Shown here piece by piece: positions 30,770 to 39,351 of a stretch of DNA of 64,000 nt. Below the pieces are notes generated by a model that worked only from the letters and a program-made list of their open reading frames with translations, searched no databases and was not told the DNA's origin. Location of the stretch: contig JADFHE010000014.1 of NCBI GenBank assembly GCA_022567295.1, positions 1 through 64,000 on the forward strand, written 5' to 3'. The stretch's first letter is position 1; each line of letters starts with the position of its first letter. Source of the stretch: Pseudomonadota bacterium (GTDB lineage Bacteria > Pseudomonadota > Gammaproteobacteria > Steroidobacterales > Woeseiaceae). The position numbers were made by a program, and so were the translations under genes.

Positions 30770-30965
30770 TGTCGAAAATATCCGATTATTCGACACAAGT
30801 CACAAACGTGTCGACGAAATCGACATATACTCAAGACCTGTCGAAATTTCTTTGATTTATCGACATATTAGTGAAACGTGTCGATGAAAGCGACAGTTTG
30901 GACGAATATGTCGATTTATCAGTGTTTTTTCGACTTATCACTACGGCATGTCGATCGAATCGACA
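30770..30965. promoter_or_regulatory. Array of six TGTCGA/TCGACA inverted repeats upstream of fic
   Basis: Six inverted repeats occupy 30770-30795, 30809-30825, 30839-30865, 30879-30895, 30909-30935 and 30949-30965. Long pairs (26-27 bp) alternate with short ones (17 bp). Ten half-sites are exact; 30890 reads GCGACA and 30930 reads TCGACT. Half-site starts are 20, 19, 11, 19, 21, 19, 11, 19, 21, 19 and 11 bp apart, close to whole helical turns. Long-plus-short units repeat every 69-70 bp. The array ends 29 bp before the fic GTG and lies between fic and fhs. Cooperative binding by one dimeric regulator is the simplest reading; Fic itself has a winged-helix tail and is the prime candidate. Confidence 0.85.
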
Positions 30966-30994
30966 CGACGATCATCAACCAGGAGCAACTCCAA

Positions 30995-32149
30995 GTGACT
31001 GATTTTAATCCTGAAGCCCCCTACAACAGCCTGCCTTCGCTGCCACCGCCCAGCGACCAGATCGAAACGACTGAAATCCTGAAACGATGCATCAAAGCGC
31101 GCGTCGCCCTGGCTGAACTCAAGCAGGCTGCCGAGCTGATTCCGAATTCGGCGGTGCTGGTCAATGCATTGCCCCTGCTCGAGGCCCGCGCCAGCTCCGA
31201 GATTGAGAACATAGTGACAACGACTGACAAGCTGTTCGAGTTCGCCGATATTGCCGACGACCGGGCGGACGCCGCGACCAAGGAAGCTCTGCGCTACCGC
31301 ACGGCGTTGTACGAGGGCACCAAGATGGTACAGCGACGCATGCTGACCACGGATATGGCAATACAGGTATGCAGCACCGTTAAAGGCGTGGAGCTGGATA
31401 TCCGAGCAGAAGCCGGAACGACGCTCAAGAACCGCATGTCGGGCGAAGTAATCTATACGCCCCCGACCGGCCAACAACTATTGATCGAAAAACTCGATAA
31501 CTGGGCCGATTTCATGCACAGCCATACTGAAATCGATCCGCTGGTGCGAATGGCGGTGCAACACTATCAGTTCGAGGCCATTCACCCGTTTGCGGACGGC
31601 AACGGTCGAACCGGACGTATCTTAAATATTCTATTCCTGGTCGAGCACGGACTGCTCGATTCACCAATTCTGTACCTGAGTCGTTACATCATCCAACACA
31701 AGGCGGCCTACTACCGCTTGCTGCAAAAGGTAACCAGAGATCAGGACTGGGCGTCGTGGATACTCTTTATTCTCGACGGTGTCGAAGAAACCTGCACCTG
31801 GACCACCGACAAGATCAAGTCGATACGCGAACTCATGGAGCACACCGCTCAGTTCGTCCAAAAGAGTCTGCCGAAAATCTATTCATGGGAGTTTGTCGAG
31901 TTACTGTTCAAGCAGCCCTACTGTCGAATCGGCAACCTGGTTGATAATGGCATCGCGAAACGGCAAACAGCATCGGTTTACCTGAAGCAGCTTAGCGAGC
32001 TTGGGGTACTGCGGGAGATTAAGTCCGGTCGTGAGAACCTGTTTGTTCACCCGAAATACATGGAGTTGCTGACAGGGGAGGAAAACGTCTGGGTATATTA
32101 CGCAGGTATTGAGACTGAAACCGCGGCACAGTCCGAACAGAGTGCCTGA
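30995..32149 (+). CDS. fic: Fic family protein (AMP-transferase) with C-terminal winged helix
   Basis: Transfers AMP (or a related group) from a nucleotide to hydroxyl side chains of target proteins. The GTG start at 30995 has AGGAG nine bases upstream and gives 384 residues. The catalytic motif [12 protein letters not shown] starts at His197. An upstream inhibitory motif S67-S-E-I-E71-N72 fits the (S/T)xxxE(G/N) rule of class II Fic proteins, which are held off by their own helix. The C-terminal part (about 295-375, with [18 protein letters not shown] and [20 protein letters not shown]) looks like a winged helix-turn-helix, as in the Shewanella Fic structure. The unusual operator array directly upstream suggests tight self-control. 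Confidence 0.93.
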   Translation: MTDFNPEAPYNSLPSLPPPSDQIETTEILKRCIKARVALAELKQAAELIPNSAVLVNALPLLEARASSEIENIVTTTDKLFEFADIADDRADAATKEALRYRTALYEGTKMVQRRMLTTDMAIQVCSTVKGVELDIRAEAGTTLKNRMSGEVIYTPPTGQQLLIEKLDNWADFMHSHTEIDPLVRMAVQHYQFEAIHPFADGNGRTGRILNILFLVEHGLLDSPILYLSRYIIQHKAAYYRLLQKVTRDQDWASWILFILDGVEETCTWTTDKIKSIRELMEHTAQFVQKSLPKIYSWEFVELLFKQPYCRIGNLVDNGIAKRQTASVYLKQLSELGVLREIKSGRENLFVHPKYMELLTGEENVWVYYAGIETETAAQSEQSA

Positions 32150-32216
32150 CCGAGAACCATTGCCATCGCTTGAGGTTCGATCATAGAATCTCCGATCCAG
32201 CGTCGGGAGCCAGCAT

Positions 32217-33065
32217 TTGAGCATTAACAGCAATCGGCTGTTTCAGCTATTCAAGTACGCCGTATACGTCTTGCTTGCATTCAACGTATTCGTGTTTTGG
32301 AGCGAAGAGACTCTCGCCAACGCAATTCAGTACCCCCATGGCGTCAGCCTGTCCGAAGTTATTAGTGCGTACTCCGCAACGATCGACACGGCAGCCTGGG
32401 TCGTCCTATTGTTGATGTTCGAGCTCGAAACTCATGTGCTCGAAGATCATCACTACAGCACCGCCGTGACCTGGTCATTGCATGGCGTTCGATTTCTTTG
32501 TTATGTATTCATCGTTTATGCTTTTTACGGCTACATCATCAATCTGACGTTTATCTTTCAGGCAGTACCACTAACGGGCGTATCTGACGTTTGTGTGCTG
32601 GTGTCGGACGGGTGGTCATACGCCATCGATCTCGATGAATACACCCAATTGACCGCTGCAAACTGCGGCACATTTTCGAACGCCAGCGCGTATCTCCGAT
32701 TTGAGGGAATAACTGCGGTTGTCGATGCAACAGGGCTTGTTGACATCAGGAATCTCGCCTGGGTCGACGTAATCAACGCGGCGGTTTGGTTGCTCGTGGT
32801 GTTAGTGCTCGAAGCTGACGTCTGGCTTCAGGAACGTAATCGCTTCGAGGGTTTCGCGCTTCGGACCAGTCAGGCGATCAAGTCTGTTTTGTACACAGTT
32901 TTGCTTTTTGCGGCGGTCTACTGGGGATTTAACGGCGATTTCGTCGACTTCTGGGATGCCTTCTTATGGCTCGTAGCATTCGTTTTCATCGAGCTTAACG
33001 TCTTCGAGTGGCGACAGGAAGTCAATGAATCCGCAGCACACAGCCAGATCACGGCAACATCATGA
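32217..33065 (+). CDS. Hypothetical multi-pass membrane protein
   Basis: A 282-residue protein starting at TTG with GGGAG about ten bases upstream. Membrane helices are visible at about 12-30, 58-75, 95-115, 185-205 and two more near 220-262. A periplasmic loop of about 60 residues contains two cysteines (SDVCVLV ... TAANCGTFS) that could form a disulfide. Two helices end in similar acidic signatures (FELETHVLEDHH and LVLEADVWLQERN), suggesting an internal duplication. I do not recognise a named family. It follows fic by 67 bp and may share its transcript. Confidence 0.7.
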   Translation: MSINSNRLFQLFKYAVYVLLAFNVFVFWSEETLANAIQYPHGVSLSEVISAYSATIDTAAWVVLLLMFELETHVLEDHHYSTAVTWSLHGVRFLCYVFIVYAFYGYIINLTFIFQAVPLTGVSDVCVLVSDGWSYAIDLDEYTQLTAANCGTFSNASAYLRFEGITAVVDATGLVDIRNLAWVDVINAAVWLLVVLVLEADVWLQERNRFEGFALRTSQAIKSVLYTVLLFAAVYWGFNGDFVDFWDAFLWLVAFVFIELNVFEWRQEVNESAAHSQITATS

Positions 33066-33157
33066 AATAGTCATTAAAGGATCAGGGCCCGGTCATGTCG
33101 TGCCGTGGCCGTTCGCAGAAGATTCAGTCTCAGCAAACACAACACGGGACTGAAATA

Positions 33158-33265
33158 ATGACTTACGACGAACAGAAACTGGATCTCGACCCCACGATCA
33201 TCATCCTGGGCCTCGTTTACGCAAGCTCAATTCTGCTGGCGATCGGCTGGGTCGCATCTCTCTAA
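33158..33265 (+). CDS. Small single-pass membrane protein (35 aa)
   Basis: A short ATG frame encodes a polar N-terminus (MTYDEQKLDLDPT) followed by one hydrophobic helix (IIILGLVYASSILLAIGWVA). The ribosome site is weak (GGGAC). It sits between a membrane-protein gene and a converging gene whose stop it overlaps by 4 nt. The clean membrane-helix composition in a gap suggests a real small protein. Function unknown. Confidence 0.5.
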   Translation: MTYDEQKLDLDPTIIILGLVYASSILLAIGWVASL

Positions 33266-33669
33266 GGACTGACCTCGAGCTGCGGGTCGAGGGCGGCCCG
33301 CTCGATCAGCTGCTGGTTCTTGTCCTGGATCTTCAGAGAGGTCACGCTGAGATCTGCACTCAATGCCATCAAATAAGGGTGCCAACGATCATCCGCCGCG
33401 CGGCGGTAGTATCCCGAAACAGCCCAGGCGTCGCCCTCAGGAAACACATAGACTTTTCCTACCTTTCTATTGGGCGATAGTGGATCGACGATTTCGAGCA
33501 TCTCCATGCCAATGGCATCCTTGAGTTGGCCACGTGCAACCTCGACAACGTATTCTTGCAGTTTCCTTTCTGCCCGGCCGGCCGGGTCCGTTATCCACTG
33601 GTAAGAAAACAGCGCGACCAACAAGCCAATAAACAACGCAAATACAATACGTCCGACACGATGATCCAC
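33262..33669 (-). CDS. Hypothetical membrane-anchored protein at the end of the que operon
   Basis: A 135-residue protein starting at GTG, overlapping the queE stop by one base. An N-terminal membrane helix (about residues 8-25, IVFALFIGLLVALFSYQW) is followed by a periplasmic domain of about 110 residues with no cysteines (VGKVYVFPEGDAWAVSGYYR). I do not recognise the family. Co-translation with queE may reflect only operon organisation. Confidence 0.72.
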   Translation of the reverse strand: MDHRVGRIVFALFIGLLVALFSYQWITDPAGRAERKLQEYVVEVARGQLKDAIGMEMLEIVDPLSPNRKVGKVYVFPEGDAWAVSGYYRRAADDRWHPYLMALSADLSVTSLKIQDKNQQLIERAALDPQLEVSP

Positions 33670-34313
33670 TAGTCGATACCCAGAATCTTGTGCGTCTGGA
33701 GACTAAGTTTCCAACGTGGATTCTGTAAACAGAAATCGACCGCGCGTTTCGTATTTTCATCTACCTCAGGATTGTCCATCGGCTGCAGGTAAAAGTGTTT
33801 GAATGCAAGGGATTCGAACTCGATCGGCTGGACTTGCGACTCTACTTGCGGATAAATGAGTTTAAGTTCATCGCCAGACCGCTGCGCCAATTTCGCGCTG
33901 CCTTTTGGGCTGACGCATAGCCAATCAATTCCATCCGGCGCTTTGATCGTACCGTTGCTTTCGACACCAATTTCAAATCCCGCGGTGTGCAAAGCTTCTA
34001 TCGCCGCCTCGTCCAGTTGTAATAACGGTTCACCGCCAGTACACACAACGTATGGCCGAATGCCTGACTTCGTCTTCGGCCAATGACCGGCAACGGCAGC
34101 TGCAAGATCATTTGCTGTGGCGAATTTTCCGCCACCCGGACCATCCACACCAACGAATTCTGTATCGCAGAAACGACAAACCGCCTGTTCGCGGTGCTCC
34201 TCACGACCCGACCACAGATTGCACCCCGCGAAGCGAAGAAAGACGGCAGGACGTCCAGCATGTGCGCCTTCGCCCTGCAGCGTGTAATAAATTTCCTTAA
34301 CCGAATACGTCAT
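33669..34313 (-). CDS. queE: 7-carboxy-7-deazaguanine synthase QueE
   Basis: Radical SAM enzyme that converts carboxytetrahydropterin to 7-carboxy-7-deazaguanine in queuosine biosynthesis. The 214 residues start with YTLQGEGAHAGRPAVFLRFA. The cluster-binding cysteines are spaced C-x14-C-x2-C (GCNLWSGREEH...VCRFCDTEF), the expanded arrangement known from Burkholderia multivorans QueE, instead of the classic C-x3-C-x2-C. CTGGEPLLQLD follows. The start overlaps the queC stop by 4 nt. Confidence 0.95.
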   Translation of the reverse strand: MTYSVKEIYYTLQGEGAHAGRPAVFLRFAGCNLWSGREEHREQAVCRFCDTEFVGVDGPGGGKFATANDLAAAVAGHWPKTKSGIRPYVVCTGGEPLLQLDEAAIEALHTAGFEIGVESNGTIKAPDGIDWLCVSPKGSAKLAQRSGDELKLIYPQVESQVQPIEFESLAFKHFYLQPMDNPEVDENTKRAVDFCLQNPRWKLSLQTHKILGID

Positions 34314-34981
34314 TGTCGGAATATTAACGGGTCTGTCACGCCTGCGTCAGCGAAACCTTTGGCGCGCAATTCACAAGCCGGGCAATGGCCGCACGGCGGG
34401 CGCTCGCCGTTGTAACAGGTGTGGGTCATGGCCAGCGCCGGAAGTGCACCAAGTTCTCGCGCGAGTTCTACAGTTTCCTGTTTCGAAAGCTGCATCAGCG
34501 GCGTGTGAATTCGAATATCGGATTCCATTCCCGCGCGCAGTGCGGATTGCAGTGCGGTCATGGTCTCGGCGCGACAATCCGGATAGCCGCTGTAGTCTGT
34601 TTGTGCGACGCCAGTAACGAGGTTGGCGATGCCGCGTTGGTACGCGAAGGCCGCAGCGAACGTCAGGAAGATCAAATTACGTCCCGGAACAAACGTATTG
34701 GGCAGGCCTGTTTCGGCATCAATTTGAGTCTCGACGTCTACACTGGTATCGGTAAGCGCGTTGCCGCCCAGTGCCGCAAACGTGTCGATTGGCAAAACGA
34801 CATTTGGCACGCCAGCGAAAGCAGCGATCTCCTGCGCACAATCCAGTTCGATGCGGTGCCGCTGACCGTAGTCAAACGTAACACTCGAAACACACTCGAT
34901 TCCGAACTTTTTGATTGCCCAGTAAAGGCATGTGGTCGAGTCCTGACCGCCTGACAGCACCACGAGTGCCTGATCCATCAT
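34310..34981 (-). CDS. queC: 7-cyano-7-deazaguanine synthase QueC
   Basis: ATP-dependent conversion of carboxydeazaguanine to preQ0, the step after QueE. The PP-loop is VVLSGGQDSTTCLYWA. The zinc site is formed by cysteines in THTCYNGERPPCGHCPACELR. NTFVPGRNLIFLTFAAAFAY is also typical. I chose the ATG at 34981, whose ATGA overlaps the stop of the preceding SDR gene; this gives 223 residues. QueD and QueF are not in the window. Confidence 0.95.
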   Translation of the reverse strand: MMDQALVVLSGGQDSTTCLYWAIKKFGIECVSSVTFDYGQRHRIELDCAQEIAAFAGVPNVVLPIDTFAALGGNALTDTSVDVETQIDAETGLPNTFVPGRNLIFLTFAAAFAYQRGIANLVTGVAQTDYSGYPDCRAETMTALQSALRAGMESDIRIHTPLMQLSKQETVELARELGALPALAMTHTCYNGERPPCGHCPACELRAKGFADAGVTDPLIFRQ

Positions 34982-36027
34982 AGCCTGGAAACCTTCCAAT
35001 GCGCAGGTTCCTGATCGACGACGTATTCAGCCGTGATCTGCTCCGAGACTTGCATTAACTTTTTAGCCATCGGGACATTATAAAGATGGTTATGCCCCCC
35101 GACGATGACCGCGTTGCAATCCTCGAAATACGCACCGCTTGTAGCGTCCAGTGCCGCGCTGGTCGCAACGTAGCAACTGGTCGCCGCGCCTTGTTCGATG
35201 GTCTTGCCAGCGATCGCTGCCACTATTTTTAGTCCGAACCGCATCACGGCATTGAAGTGTCTGTCGATGTCAGTATCAATGATGCCCGGGTGCAGCGAGT
35301 TGCTGGTTATTCGCGTCCCGCGTAACCACTCTGACAACCGTAATGAGAACAGAACATTGGCTAGTTTCGAATGCCCGTAGGCAAGCAAATCGCCATAATT
35401 ACGGCCAAATTCCAGGTCATCAAACAGGATCCCCTGCTCCGGTGCGTCGGTGTATGAGGTGCGGCTGGAAACCACCACTATCCTGCTTCGCCGGGCGGCG
35501 AATAATCGATCCAGTAGGCGATTGACAAGAATGAAGTGACCGAGATGATTGATGACGAAGTGCTTCTCAATGCCATTGATCAATTCGCGGTCATTGCCGC
35601 CCCCAAGATAACCCGCATTGCAGATCAGCATGTCGATCGGAGTATTCAATGAACGGATTGTTTCGGCACAAGCGACAACCGACTCAAAATCGCCCAAGTC
35701 CAGTTGCACCGGGGATGTAACACCAGTGACGCTACGACATGCCTGCCGAGCGCGCTCGAGCGAGCGACTGCTGCCAACGACAGTGGCGCCGCAGCTGGCA
35801 AGTACCCGCATGGTTTCCAAACCGATGCCCGACGTGCAACCCGTTACGACGGCGACCTTGCCGCTCAGATCAATACCGGCAGTAACTTCATCGGCAGTGG
35901 ACTCAGCATCGAAATTGCTGCGCGGAACACCATCGACATCCGTCCTGCTTCTGCTGCAGCCAACAAGCTGGCTGGCGGTCAGTGACGCCCCTGCATAGCC
36001 GAGGAACTGGCGGCGATCAATCTTCAC
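34978..36027 (-). CDS. Tat-signal SDR-family oxidoreductase (probable lipoprotein)
   Basis: Starting at the GTG at 36027 (AGG five bases upstream) gives 349 residues with the N-terminus VKIDRRQFLGYAGASL. This is a twin-arginine signal that ends in a lipobox-like L-V-G-C. A short-chain dehydrogenase domain follows: nucleotide-binding TGCTSGIG, CNAGYLGGGN, active-site serines in VVVSSRTSY and Y-x-x-x-K in AYGHSKLANVLFSLRL. It resembles the retinol dehydrogenase/WWOX-like subgroup. Export of a folded NAD(P) enzyme by Tat is unusual, as is its position coupled to queC. Substrate unknown. Confidence 0.85.
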   Translation of the reverse strand: MKIDRRQFLGYAGASLTASQLVGCSRSRTDVDGVPRSNFDAESTADEVTAGIDLSGKVAVVTGCTSGIGLETMRVLASCGATVVGSSRSLERARQACRSVTGVTSPVQLDLGDFESVVACAETIRSLNTPIDMLICNAGYLGGGNDRELINGIEKHFVINHLGHFILVNRLLDRLFAARRSRIVVVSSRTSYTDAPEQGILFDDLEFGRNYGDLLAYGHSKLANVLFSLRLSEWLRGTRITSNSLHPGIIDTDIDRHFNAVMRFGLKIVAAIAGKTIEQGAATSCYVATSAALDATSGAYFEDCNAVIVGGHNHLYNVPMAKKLMQVSEQITAEYVVDQEPAHWKVSRL

Positions 36028-36328
36028 TGGAACCTGCGAACAGTGCTTCGAGGGCGACCTGCGCCGCAGCGGCATCCGCGTTTCGATCCGGGTTAAAGGC
36101 GTTTTCGCTGGCCACAAACCAATCGCAGAAATTCGGCCGCTCTTTCTCAGTTACATCGTCTGCTCCGTCCTCGCGGCACTGACGAGGGACACTCGCGTCG
36201 AAGTGGACACACATTTTGCATACGTGAATATCAGCGCTGCACTGTGGGCATTGGTCACGCCGCGATAGCGGTAATGAAAACGTGGCGAGTGATCCGTCGC
36301 AGCGGAAACAAGTAATGTTGTGGGACAC
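36017..36328 (-). CDS. Cysteine-rich zinc-ribbon-like hypothetical protein
   Basis: The 103 residues contain paired cysteines CFRC, CPQC and CKMC plus single cysteines in RQCRED and NFCDWF, which fits zinc ribbons. The pattern DIHVCKMCVHFDASVPRQCR followed by ERPNFCDWF recurs in small conserved proteins I recall from other gammaproteobacteria. Function unknown. It heads the operon: its end overlaps the start of the Tat-SDR gene by 11 nt, which is then coupled to queC, queE and a membrane protein. Confidence 0.75.
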   Translation of the reverse strand: MSHNITCFRCDGSLATFSLPLSRRDQCPQCSADIHVCKMCVHFDASVPRQCREDGADDVTEKERPNFCDWFVASENAFNPDRNADAAAAQVALEALFAGSSED

Positions 36329-36554
36329 TCCGGTTGCCCTCAGATGCGCGGGAAACCGGAGTATAGCGCCTTGTCAGTGCGACTGGCGCGGGAGCAACTC
36401 GGTCATAACGGCCTCTTTCAGACTGTGCGGCGGCATCAAAATAGCCATGGAAAAACAGCAATTAGGCCGGTAGTGGTTGGTTTTCGCATGTAATATTCTC
36501 CCCTGTACGGGATCATAATTACCTGATGCCTGTAAGGCTGAAAAGGATTCACGT

Positions 36555-37181
36555 TTGCTGGACACTATTGAAGACATATCGCGGAACCGCAAACTAACTC
36601 CGGCGGTCCTGGCGGCGGCTCTCAGCGCTTGCGCAACCGAGACAGTACTTCTGAACAGCGAGCGTATCGAGCAGCAATTTGGTAGCTATGGCATCAATGT
36701 GCTGGCAAGCGAGGCTGGCCTGCGTCGTTCCAGCCTGTTCAGTGCTGCGGGCCGCGAACGGATTTGCCGAACCTACGCGGTTGTGCGCTTCACCGATCAG
36801 CCCGATACCAGCTACAGCCCGGAGCACGCGAAAGTTCTTGCCGGAAATTCTCTTGGCGAAGTGTTCAAAGCCAATGGCTGGAAAATTCATAAACAAACGC
36901 TGCACATAGGTTCGTTTAAGATCGAAGGGGAACGTCCCGAAATCGGCACACTAATGCGACTCAATGACGGTCGCGTTGTGGCGCTGCATGTTTACCAACT
37001 ACTACTTGCCAGGGGCAATCAGATTTTCGAATACGCGACAATTATTGAGGCCCATCATCCGGATTATCTGGTGGAATCCGATCTACTCGATTTTTATCAC
37101 TACGACAACTCGGAGTCGTTGTCGACCGAGTCCCTGACCGAACTGGTAACCCTTATCTCGTCGCGCGCGCCCGCGTCATGA
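36555..37181 (+). CDS. Conserved hypothetical protein
   Basis: A 208-residue protein that starts at TTG with AAAAGGA six bases upstream. There is no signal peptide or membrane segment. The middle (about 75-165) is predicted mixed alpha/beta, with YSPEHAKVLAGNSLGEVFKA and GTLMRLNDGRVVALHVYQLL. The second part resembles the chorismate-lyase/UTRA-like sandwich only loosely, so I do not assign it. A 226-bp spacer upstream contains no supported gene. Confidence 0.65.
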   Translation: MLDTIEDISRNRKLTPAVLAAALSACATETVLLNSERIEQQFGSYGINVLASEAGLRRSSLFSAAGRERICRTYAVVRFTDQPDTSYSPEHAKVLAGNSLGEVFKANGWKIHKQTLHIGSFKIEGERPEIGTLMRLNDGRVVALHVYQLLLARGNQIFEYATIIEAHHPDYLVESDLLDFYHYDNSESLSTESLTELVTLISSRAPAS

Positions 37182-37251
37182 TTGTCGTATTGAAGCAATG
37201 TGACTAAACTCCGATTACGCATTAGGGCGATACATGAATGAGGTATGAGCT

Positions 37252-37710
37252 ATGAAACCCAACGAAGTACTCAAGGTGGTTCTGACAGGCGTAATGTGTT
37301 TGAGTTTTGCATCTGCTTTGGCGCAGGAGGCCCCGGATGATCCGGCCGACGTATGGTCCGTCATTGAAGATGAATGGAACGCGGATGAGAAAGGTGACAA
37401 GAAGTGGCCGGACCGTCTGCTGTCCGACGATTTTACCGGGTGGGGAAAGAATTCGCCGGCGCCTCGCGACAAGTCATCCACCAAGATGTGGGACCGATTC
37501 AACGATCAGACCGGCAAAGCGCTTGCTCACGAGTTGTATCCTCTTTCAATTATTGTGCACGATGACGTCGCAGTTGCGCATTACCTTTATAGCAATGCTT
37601 TCCAGTCGAAAGACGGCGAAATCGAGATGAGTAATGGCCGCTACACGGACGTCCTCGTCAGAACCGATGACGGCTGGAAATTTCTTGCCTGGCATGGCGG
37701 TGACGACTAG
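37252..37710 (+). CDS. Exported SnoaL/NTF2-like protein
   Basis: The 152 residues start with a Sec signal cut after A-L-A-Q. The mature part has the cone-shaped NTF2-like pattern: SVIEDEWNADEKGD, RLLSDDFTGWG, VAVAHYLYSNAF and RYTDVLVRTDDGWKFLAWHG. The last segment is typical of DUF4440/SnoaL-like proteins. The role could be ligand binding or a small-molecule enzyme; there is no further clue. It is a monocistronic gene. Confidence 0.75.
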   Translation: MKPNEVLKVVLTGVMCLSFASALAQEAPDDPADVWSVIEDEWNADEKGDKKWPDRLLSDDFTGWGKNSPAPRDKSSTKMWDRFNDQTGKALAHELYPLSIIVHDDVAVAHYLYSNAFQSKDGEIEMSNGRYTDVLVRTDDGWKFLAWHGGDD

Positions 37711-37815
37711 GCACGAAATCGATATTTTCACGTTGTTAAGGGCTTGTTCAGCTACGTCGCTGTAGAATTGGCGCCAATGTAGACAAGTCCGTAACCTTTG
37801 GGCCCGGGAGGCCGC

Positions 37816-39348
37816 ATGAAAGCTCGATTAACGACAGTAATTCTGATGCTGATATCCGCCGTAACTCTGGCGCAGGTACCCGTGGACGACGATGGCAATG
37901 TCGTTGGCAATAACGCGGCGCAATCGGACATAATGAAAATCGGTGAAGCCGGCATTCCACTCCTGTCCCATACCGAATTGCAGGAACTAGTGGGGCCGAT
38001 TGCGTTGTATCCTGACGATCTGCTGGCCATCGTGCTGCCCGCTTCCGCCTATCCGTTACAAATCGTTGAGGCAGCCCGTTTCCTCGAAGCGCTTAAGAAC
38101 GACTCGACGCTAAAGCCAGATCCCGACTGGGATGACTCGGTAGTCGCGCTGACCAATTATCCGGAAGTTATCGAACTCCTCAACGAAGATCTCGACTGGA
38201 CATTGCGCCTGGGTGAAGCCGTGGTCGCGCAGCAGTCTGACGTGATCGCTGCCGTAGAGTCTTTTCGCGACCGGGCGTATGCAGCCGGTAACCTGAAGAG
38301 TGATGCCTACCAAACAGTGTCACGCGACGAAGGCGTGATCTACATATCGCCTACTGCCGAAGACGTTATCTATGTGCCGTATTATGAGCCGGCACGCGTC
38401 GTCTATTATCAGCCACGGCCGGTCTATTATTACTATCCGAGAGCCTACCCGCTTTACTACTATCCCTACTCGGCGGGCCATTACTTCGAGCACGGATTCT
38501 TCTGGGGTGTGACGACCGCATTTACCATCGGCTGGCACTCAGACAGTCTCCACGTCTACCATCACAGCTATCTTGGACACCCATACTATGGCCACTCGTA
38601 CTGGGACCATCATTGGTATCGTCGTCCGTCTATCAGCGTTTACGACACGCATTACGGTGTTTACGACACGCATTACGCGACCAGCACGAATGTAACGGTA
38701 AACATCCGCCATTCTACTGGCGACCGATGGCACCCCAGCAACACTCGCCGCGCGTACGTGCGACGCGAAGGCTATTCGCGAACAGACACGCAATCGGCAA
38801 ACCGCACCCAGGTAAGAACCGGGCAATATGAACCGATTACGTTCCGCGAAAGAGATGCACGAGTCACGCCACGCAGTCAGGATCATAGTGGTCAGGTTGC
38901 ACGTACGCGTTCCGCAGACCGAGGGGATCGTCGCGATCAAAGCGAGATTCGATTTCGGGATAGACCGCAACAGCAAGCAGCCGGCCGATCTGTCGATACG
39001 CATCGACAACAGCCGCGTGACCGAGCACAGGTTACACATCGCCAGCAACCCGTTGTCCGTTCTCGTGACACTCATCGGCAGGAACCGGTTCGCCAGTCCC
39101 ACGAACGTGCAGTCGTCCGGAACGAACGTGCAGTCGTCCGGAATGAACACGCAGTCGTTCGGACCCAACGCGCACCCGCTCCGCAGCAGCACCGGCAAGC
39201 GCAAACCCGTCAGCATCAGCAACCGTCTGCAAGGTCGCAGTCGTCAGGGTCGCACGAATCGAGAAGCCAGGCGAGCGGACGCAGCGCCGAGAGGTCTCAA
39301 AGCCACTCCAGCGACAATCATGGCCGGTCCCGGGACCGACGGCATTAG
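37816..39348 (+). CDS. DUF3300 domain exported protein with low-complexity tail
   Basis: The ATG at 37816 has GGGAGG four bases upstream and gives a Sec signal cut after T-L-A-Q. The DUF3300 core (about 45-200) has ELQELVGPIALYPDDLLAIV, YPLQIVEAARFLE and VIYVPYYEPARVVYYQPRP. A Tyr/His-rich stretch follows, with the VYDTHY unit repeated twice. The last 200 residues are Arg/Gln/Ser/His-rich with tandem (N/H)ERAVVR repeats and are strongly basic. Function unknown; the core is common in proteobacterial envelopes. Overlapping frames in this region are shadows of the biased composition. Confidence 0.87.
   Translation: MKARLTTVILMLISAVTLAQVPVDDDGNVVGNNAAQSDIMKIGEAGIPLLSHTELQELVGPIALYPDDLLAIVLPASAYPLQIVEAARFLEALKNDSTLKPDPDWDDSVVALTNYPEVIELLNEDLDWTLRLGEAVVAQQSDVIAAVESFRDRAYAAGNLKSDAYQTVSRDEGVIYISPTAEDVIYVPYYEPARVVYYQPRPVYYYYPRAYPLYYYPYSAGHYFEHGFFWGVTTAFTIGWHSDSLHVYHHSYLGHPYYGHSYWDHHWYRRPSISVYDTHYGVYDTHYATSTNVTVNIRHSTGDRWHPSNTRRAYVRREGYSRTDTQSANRTQVRTGQYEPITFRERDARVTPRSQDHSGQVARTRSADRGDRRDQSEIRFRDRPQQQAAGRSVDTHRQQPRDRAQVTHRQQPVVRSRDTHRQEPVRQSHERAVVRNERAVVRNEHAVVRTQRAPAPQQHRQAQTRQHQQPSARSQSSGSHESRSQASGRSAERSQSHSSDNHGRSRDRRH
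39101..39163 (+). repeat. Three 21-bp tandem repeats inside the DUF3300 gene
   Basis: Units at 39101, 39122 and 39143 read ACGAACGTGCAGTCGTCCGG plus A. The first two are identical and the third differs at four positions. Each encodes seven residues (ERAVVRN-type) in frame, so expansion or contraction would change only tail length. Confidence 0.85.
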
Positions 39349-39351
39349 GAC

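Noticed and set aside
30770-30965. Interpretation of the TGTCGA array as a CRISPR
   Set aside because: The repeats are only 6-bp half-sites in inverted pairs with alternating 17- and 27-bp spans. There are no 24-37-bp direct repeats with unique spacers and no cas genes.
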